From NCBI GenBank assembly GCA_003243445.1, contig QFQQ01000115.1, positions 1-10,958 on the forward strand: DNA of 10,958 bases, in the 5' to 3' direction. This document shows positions 6,478 through 10,958 of this stretch, piece by piece (within the stretch, counting starts at the first letter, position 1; every line of letters begins with the position of its first letter). Below the pieces are notes generated by a model that made no database searches, was not told the DNA's origin, and saw only the letters and a list, made by a program, of their open reading frames with translations. A program made the position numbers and the translations under genes. Origin of the DNA: Citrobacter freundii. GTDB lineage: Bacteria > Bacteroidota > Bacteroidia > Chitinophagales > Chitinophagaceae.

Positions 6478-6592
6478 AAAAAGACACGGCTGGGGGCGCT
6501 TTACCAGACAGCAACAGAAAAGACTACACCAAAATACAAAGCCCACGAATCAACCGTAGGCTCTGATCTATGAGGGAGTATGCTTGTCCGGC

Positions 6593-7591
6593 TTATTTCA
6601 ACGGCTTTTGCAATACCATTACATCATTGATCACAAATGTTTCGCCGCTTTCCGCTACAATATTATACACTTTTTGAATGCCCTGCGCCTGGCGGGACAC
6701 GTGTACAACCTCGAATAATGCATAACCGCCTTTATCTCCATTCTGACAAAGGACTTTATCTCCGGCAGAGACTTCGCCGGTTTTCTTTTCGCCGCCTGAT
6801 GTCAGTACAGGATGATTGGGCGTGGCACTTAGCTCTTTTGTGTCCATGACGACGTTGACCTGACCGGGCTCAGCATATTCTTTTACACTCATCAGTAAAA
6901 GATTGCTGATAGCATAGTTCTTTGCCTCATGCACTGTCAGTTCCTTTACTGTTACAGTCAGTTGTTTTCCGCTTACCGGGTCAACAGTTACAACCTTATC
7001 ACCGGGCTTTACATCTTTCATTAGTTTTTGTATGCCACCAGCCATCATTACACTGGTATTGCCGGGAAAGCAGATATCATTGCCGTAGGTTTCCGATTCC
7101 TTGCCCAGGTCTTTGCCGCCATTGGCAGCTTTGTATACCTGAAAACTGAATTCTTTGGAAAGCACATACGATAATTTCAATGCGAAGAACTTTTCCTGCT
7201 GATCAACTTTATCGATGTCTTCAAATGCCTTCTCCCAAACTTTTGGTTCTGCCGACATATTGGGAAGGCAAACTTTGAATTGCTGCGCTTTTTCATTTGT
7301 ATAAAAAACAAGCGTGCCGATCTCCTGCATGCCATCTTTCAACAACACCTTGTAAATGTCCATGCGCTTTTTTAATCCGTCAGAACCCGTAATAAAATAA
7401 GGCTTCCTGCCTTCATACCGGTCAAGAACAAATGCATTTTCAATCTTTACATAGGTGTCGTTATCCAGGTCTTTTACCGTGAACGTTTTTACTTTATCAT
7501 ATTGCTCAGCGGTCATTCCTTTGGCAGTCTGAGACATGGCCTGAAAAAAACCGATAAGGATCATCAGGGATACGAAAACTGTCTTTCTCAT
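6593..7591 (-). CDS. Secreted protein with C-terminal Hedgehog/intein-type (Hint) domain
   Basis: This 332-residue protein is exported by a signal peptide (residues 1-20, FFQAMSQ at the end). Residues about 25-170 form an unrecognised N-terminal domain. A Hint autoprocessing fold begins at C174. It opens CFPGNTSVMMAGG with IQKLMKDVKPGDKVVTVD (intein block A). The TPNH motif (T257, H260) is the block B TxxH that activates the scissile bond, and YNIVAESGETFVINDVMVLQ matches block F. There is no C-terminal His-Asn followed by Cys/Ser/Thr, so protein splicing is not expected. The layout instead fits Hog-type chemistry: a thioester at C174 resolved by hydrolysis or by a nucleophile attached to the N-terminal part. 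It starts 41 bp after the aminotransferase stop, so co-transcription is likely. Cleavage and substrate are inferred. Confidence 0.85.
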   Translation of the reverse strand: MRKTVFVSLMILIGFFQAMSQTAKGMTAEQYDKVKTFTVKDLDNDTYVKIENAFVLDRYEGRKPYFITGSDGLKKRMDIYKVLLKDGMQEIGTLVFYTNEKAQQFKVCLPNMSAEPKVWEKAFEDIDKVDQQEKFFALKLSYVLSKEFSFQVYKAANGGKDLGKESETYGNDICFPGNTSVMMAGGIQKLMKDVKPGDKVVTVDPVSGKQLTVTVKELTVHEAKNYAISNLLLMSVKEYAEPGQVNVVMDTKELSATPNHPVLTSGGEKKTGEVSAGDKVLCQNGDKGGYALFEVVHVSRQAQGIQKVYNIVAESGETFVINDVMVLQKPLK

Positions 7592-7632
7592 ATACGTCGT
7601 TTATAAAACCCAATTGCAGTTTGGTGAATGAA

Positions 7633-8807
7633 TTATGATATCTCTTTGAATGCAACCGCAAACGCTTCCATTTCCTGCATCGTACCAATGCTTACACGGC
7701 ACCATTCTTTACTATTGAATTTCCAGGAGCGGACACTCACGCCACGCTTATTCATTTCCTGTACAAACTTCATGCTGTCCATTTTGATAGGAAACAACAC
7801 AAAGTTCGCAGAAGATGGAATGTATTCATATCCTTCTTCTTTCAATACTTTATACAGATAATCACGCGAAGCGAGCGTTTTTGCCAATGCGTCCTTCAGA
7901 AAATCCTTATCCTGGTATGCAGCCACGGCTGCCTGTGCGGATGTACGGAAATACCATTTCCTCCCTGTGCATATTTCCCAACTTTATCGAGGATCTCTTT
8001 GTCTGCCACCATATAGCCGATACGCAAACCCGCAAAGCCGTAAAGTTTGGAGAATGTTCTTACCACCATCACGTTTTTCAGTCCGTCTTTCACCAGCTTC
8101 ATCATGGATGCTGCTTTCACATCGGGCAGGTAGTCGATATAAGCTTCATCAACAAACACGGGCACTTTTTGTGACACGCGTTTGCAGAAAGCTTCCAGCT
8201 TCGCTGTATCCACTACTGTTGCAGTAGGATTGTTAGGATTGCAGATGTAAACAACCCCTGTCCTGTCATTTATTTTTTGTTCGATCGCATCAAGATCGGT
8301 TTTATAATCAGCGGTAAGCGGCACTCTGATCCATTCGCAATTCAATTCAGTGCCTTTGTCCGGCAGATCACGATAGGAAGGATCAGCAGAAATAATATTT
8401 CCTCCCTCCTTCGCAAAGGCAATTGCTGCAGCATCAAGCAAACCGGAGGAACCCGCAGAGAGCAGAATGTTACGCTCAGATACGCCTTCTTCCTTTGCAA
8501 TGAGTTGTTGCAATTGCCTGATCTGGCTGAACCCGTAACGGGAACTTCCGTCCAGCGCTTCCAGCGCCGCCTGTTTTGCTTTGGCGGATGGACCAAAAGG
8601 ATTTTCGTTTGCGGAAAGTCTTGCCTTGATATCAGGAGGCAAACCCTGTATGATCTGTTCTTCGATCGACAGATCGGAGACTGCAAAGTTATTGCGCGCT
8701 GCACCCGGATTGGCAGCAGCCTTTTGCAACAATGAGATCAATGGGAGCGAACCGGCAAGCAATACTCCCTGTTTTAGAAGTTGACGGCGTTGGATGTTTG
8801 AAGACAT
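7633..8807 (-). pseudogene. Tat-exported HisC-like PLP aminotransferase, one-base frameshift
   Basis: This resembles class I/II fold-type-I aminotransferases of the histidinol-phosphate aminotransferase type. The N-terminus carries a twin-arginine signal (QRRQLLKQG, R7-R8, then a hydrophobic stretch), so it would act in the periplasm; biosynthetic HisC lacks this. Seen motifs are the substrate loop ANENPFGPS (66-74), CNPNNPTA (N190), DEAY (D220), the PLP lysine K254 in TFSKLYGFAG and R262 in GLRIGY. After GGNGISV the frame breaks. Adding one base between 7943 and 7946 (GTACATCC to GTAACATCC on the minus strand) restores SVTSAQAAVAAYQDKDF and joins the rest, giving about 391 residues, normal for the family. 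The downstream part keeps good coding character, so this is either a recent mutation or a sequencing error. Probable substrates are amino acids or amines. Confidence 0.88.
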
Positions 8808-8841
8808 TAGAGTATTGTTTTAGTTAGAGAATGCAGTTTGG

Positions 8842-9007
8842 AGGTTTCATAGGTTTCTTATAGGTTCCAAAGGTTCCAGAGGTTTAATAGGTTTCAGAGG
8901 TTGCTCCGCAGTTTGAGGAGTTAGATGCTTCAGGAACAGACTCTTCGGTTGCAATGACTGGCAACCTGTGAAACCTCTTAAACCTCTGAAACCTCTCAAA
9001 CCTTTTA
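8842..9007. repeat. Period-9 repeat hairpin, copy 4 (longest loop)
   Basis: The left arm (8842-8897) holds AGGTTTCAT, AGGTTCCAA, AGGTTCCAG, AGGTTTAAT and AGGTTTCAG, with one irregular unit. The right arm (8963-9007) holds AACCTGTGA, AACCTCTTA, AACCTCTGA, AACCTCTCA and AACCTTTTA in strict 9-base register. The last unit contains the stop codon of the flavin oxidase (9005-9007). About 65 bases of non-repeat sequence form the loop, far more than in copies 1-3. It lies 35 bp before the aminotransferase start. Confidence 0.92.
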
Positions 9008-10588
9008 CCCCACACCCGCATAAGCCGTCCTTTGCCCCATCACCCTCGCATGCACATCCGCCACAGTCTTTCTCGCTGATTCAAAAGCACCGGCCATCCA
9101 TGCGTTAAGGTGCGTCATATGTTCGCCCGCGAAATAAACCTGTTTATCCGGTTGTAATAATGCCTTGTAATATGTTTGTCTTTCCTGGTTGTTATACACA
9201 GCCCAGCCACCCATGCTGTATTTTGTTTTATGCCAGCTGACGGAAAATGATCTTTCAAATTCTGTTGGGTACTGCGGATGTATCAGGCTGCCTTTCTGCA
9301 ATGCCAGTTTCTCGCGGTCTGTATAAGATAATTCGCCTGTAGCTTTTGCCTTTTCGTTGAAATTGTAGTAGCCGATCAATACGCCTTTCTTTCCAAGGTA
9401 ATCGTTGGATGGATAAAAGATCTGCGTCAGTTCATTGTTCGTGTGAGTGATGCCGCCATAAATATGTTCATCTTCTTCCCAGAAACGCCGTTTGAATTGA
9501 AGTCCGATCTTGCCGGTACTGTTGTAACCAATAAAGTCTATGGCGCGGCTTGCATCCGAACCAAAGTTATGATCAATATTGCTTAAAACGGGCAACGGAA
9601 TGGTACAAATACAAATATCGGCGCTGATCTTTTTTTCTCCCTGCGGATCTTTATAAATGATCTCTACGCCCTCCGCGAGATTCCTGATCGAAGAGACCTC
9701 GCAATTGAACCGGATCATCTTTCCGATTTTTTGCTCCAATGCTTTGGCAATCTGGTCCATACCACCGGTTGCCTGCAGCATGGTCATCTGCAGTTCGAAC
9801 GTATATTCGGCCACATTGTAAAAATCGGGATCAAGCAGGCCTGACCGGATGATGTCAGCCAATTTATGCGCCTCGGCGATCTTTCCGGATCGTTCACCCG
9901 CGCCCGGCATTTCTTCATACCCCCTGCGGGATGATACTTTGTAAAGTTTATCGATATCCAATCCGCCCTCAGCACGCAGGTATTCAAGCAGCTTTTGATT
10001 GTCTTCCGCGGTAAGACCTGTATCAAGTTTGGAAGAATCGATCGCTTTGGACAAAAGTTCCATCGTATACCCCCGCATATCATTATGGATCTCCCGTACC
10101 CTGATCTTTTTATTGGAAAGCGGGCCATTGCCTTCACTGAAATACCAGGCAGCTTCATTCACATTATTATAAACCTGCAGCGGAACGCCGAGCTCTTTAC
10201 AATAATGAAGCGTCAGTTCATGATTATGCGGAATGCGTGACGGACCTGCATTAAAATAAAGGCCATCATCAAAAGCCGAAATATGTTTACCATGATCCGT
10301 TTCTGTATTCACCGATCCCTTCCGGACGCTCCAGCAGCGGCCACCGCTTCTTTCTCGTGCTTCCAGCACGGTACATTGATAACCGAGCTTGCTGAGTTCA
10401 AAGGCGCTGGTCATTCCGGCCAGTCCGGCCCCCAGGATAACGATCTTTTTTCCGTTACCAGTTCCTTCCAGTTCAAAGGGTAATGCCGGAGCCGGCCTCA
10501 GCATATCCCAGGCCAGCATGGCGGGGTATGCCAGCACGCTGGCTTTTCCAGCGTCTGCCAAAAAACGACGGCGGGAGAGATTTTTCAA
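9005..10588 (-). CDS. Tat-exported flavin amine oxidase, L-amino-acid-oxidase-like
   Basis: This 527-residue FAD enzyme would oxidise an amine or L-amino acid to the imine (then keto acid or aldehyde), giving ammonia and usually H2O2. The start MKNLSRRRFLADAGK carries a complete twin-arginine motif (SRRRFL), so it is exported folded with FAD. The Rossmann site is VILGAGLAG (51-58), followed by LEARERSGGRCW (75-86). NAGPSRIPHNH (113-123) matches the L-amino-acid oxidase loop, where the Arg (R118 here) binds the substrate carboxylate. The closing FAD motif YFAGEHMTHLNAWMAGAFESA lies at about 485-505. Length is normal for the family. It is upstream of the aminotransferase, also Tat-exported, with hairpin copy 4 between, and both fit extracytoplasmic amino-acid turnover. 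The substrate is inferred; a monoamine-oxidase role remains possible. Confidence 0.93.
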   Translation of the reverse strand: MKNLSRRRFLADAGKASVLAYPAMLAWDMLRPAPALPFELEGTGNGKKIVILGAGLAGMTSAFELSKLGYQCTVLEARERSGGRCWSVRKGSVNTETDHGKHISAFDDGLYFNAGPSRIPHNHELTLHYCKELGVPLQVYNNVNEAAWYFSEGNGPLSNKKIRVREIHNDMRGYTMELLSKAIDSSKLDTGLTAEDNQKLLEYLRAEGGLDIDKLYKVSSRRGYEEMPGAGERSGKIAEAHKLADIIRSGLLDPDFYNVAEYTFELQMTMLQATGGMDQIAKALEQKIGKMIRFNCEVSSIRNLAEGVEIIYKDPQGEKKISADICICTIPLPVLSNIDHNFGSDASRAIDFIGYNSTGKIGLQFKRRFWEEDEHIYGGITHTNNELTQIFYPSNDYLGKKGVLIGYYNFNEKAKATGELSYTDREKLALQKGSLIHPQYPTEFERSFSVSWHKTKYSMGGWAVYNNQERQTYYKALLQPDKQVYFAGEHMTHLNAWMAGAFESARKTVADVHARVMGQRTAYAGVG

Positions 10589-10796
10589 GTAAAAACGATT
10601 GTGATTGCAGTTATTTATTGCCGTTAACCGTGTACAATATAGAGAAATAGGAGGTTTTGGAAAAATTTTAAAAAATGAAGATAAATTTCTATGTGAGGTG
10701 GGGATGCAAAGGAATTAGAGCCGCTAAAAATATCTGATGGAATTTCAGAGCTGACCATTTCCTGATTCGATGCTATGATCATTCGTTACGCACAAC
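10589..10796. other. Upstream region of the flavin oxidase
   Basis: No gene is visible on either strand. On the minus strand CTATATTGTAC near 10625-10635 is a weak approximation of a Bacteroidota -7 box and could place a start point about 35 bases before the ATG. An AT-rich tract (AAAAATTTTAAAAAATGAAG, near 10660-10680) lies farther upstream. No terminator or convincing operator is seen. Confidence 0.4.
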
Positions 10797-10875
10797 TAAA
10801 ATTCAATGTCGTTTAGTTCAGGGGAGCTATTCGCTCGCCTGGCGTAAGGCCCCCTCTAAATCTCTCCCTTCAGGC
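10797..10875. repeat. Fragment of the dispersed palindromic element
   Basis: AAAATTCAATGTCGTTTAGTT (from 10798) repeats the outer arm of the element at 6079-6327. GCTCGCCTGGCGTAAGGCCC and CCCTCTAAATCTCTCCCTTC then repeat its middle arm with a few differences. The spacer GCTCGCC matches the right-hand arm at 6079-6327 (read inverted) better than the left. Only one arm is present, because after CAGG at 10874 the sequence diverges. Confidence 0.8.
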
Positions 10876-10930
10876 TAATCGTTACCCAAATCTATGAATG
10901 GCGTAAGGTTCCTCCTCCGGCGGACACGTC

Positions 10931-10950
10931 CCGCAGATTTACGCAGATCT
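10931..10950. repeat. CGCAGATTT-type short repeat, second copy
   Basis: CCGCAGATTTACGCAGATCT is close to CCGCAGATTTCGCAGATTTA at 3021-3040, with one inserted base. No gene end is visible beside it, because the window stops 8 bases later. Confidence 0.5.
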
Positions 10951-10958
10951 AAAACACG

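Noticed and set aside
6305..6514. Minus-strand 69-codon open frame ending in QFQFNVV
   Set aside because: Its sequence is the translation of palindromic repeats (PQLKLW from the CCCACAATT palindrome, FNVV from the ATTCAATGTCG arm), so any conservation is expected at the DNA level.
7633..7926. Separate small gene for the 97-codon frame
   Set aside because: It is the C-terminal part of the aminotransferase, displaced by the one-base deletion near 7944.

Overview
The window looks like a chromosomal segment of a Bacteroidota bacterium, probably Chitinophagaceae. The signs are moderate GC, weak Shine-Dalgarno signals, a LytTR response regulator, several lipoproteins and Tat-exported enzymes, and a dense load of intergenic palindromes. 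The assignment rests on protein style and sequence texture, not on a marker gene. All confident genes are on the minus strand, so transcription runs from right to left.

Layout from left to right: (1) 1-1274, the N-terminal 424 residues of a membrane CHASE3-type sensor histidine kinase, cut by the window edge. (2) 1418-1606, a two-helix small membrane protein. (3) 1607-2248, no confident gene, but a minus-strand intrinsic terminator and a period-7 repeat hairpin. (4) 2249-2944, a LytTR response regulator. (5) 3038-5806, an envelope lipoprotein cluster: a secreted Tyr/Asn/Gly-rich protein, an LpoB-like lipoprotein and a large TPR-like lipoprotein resembling the COG3014 group. (6) 5807-6592, a gene-poor stretch with a 249-bp nested palindrome and further inverted repeats. 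(7) 6593-10588, a secreted protein with a C-terminal Hedgehog/intein-type (Hint) domain, a Tat-exported PLP aminotransferase broken by a one-base frameshift, and a Tat-exported L-amino-acid-oxidase-like flavoenzyme. (8) 10589-10958, intergenic DNA with a fragment of the same palindromic element seen at 6079-6327.

The gene sets suggest two envelope themes. The lipoprotein cluster probably supports cell-wall synthesis or outer-membrane function. The aminotransferase and flavin oxidase probably process amino acids or amines outside the cytoplasm, and the Hint protein, 41 bp downstream of the aminotransferase, may share their transcript.

The most unusual structure is not a gene. Four loci carry long hairpins made of a degenerate 9-bp tandem unit (AGGTTYCAG on one arm, its complement on the other). 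Each starts at or within about 20 bp of the 3' end of a minus-strand gene. The response regulator has the same architecture built from an unrelated 7-bp unit (GATGNNN), and the TPR lipoprotein stop codon lies inside a short CGCAGATTT tandem. Six of the eight minus-strand stop codons visible here are therefore followed by short-period repeats.
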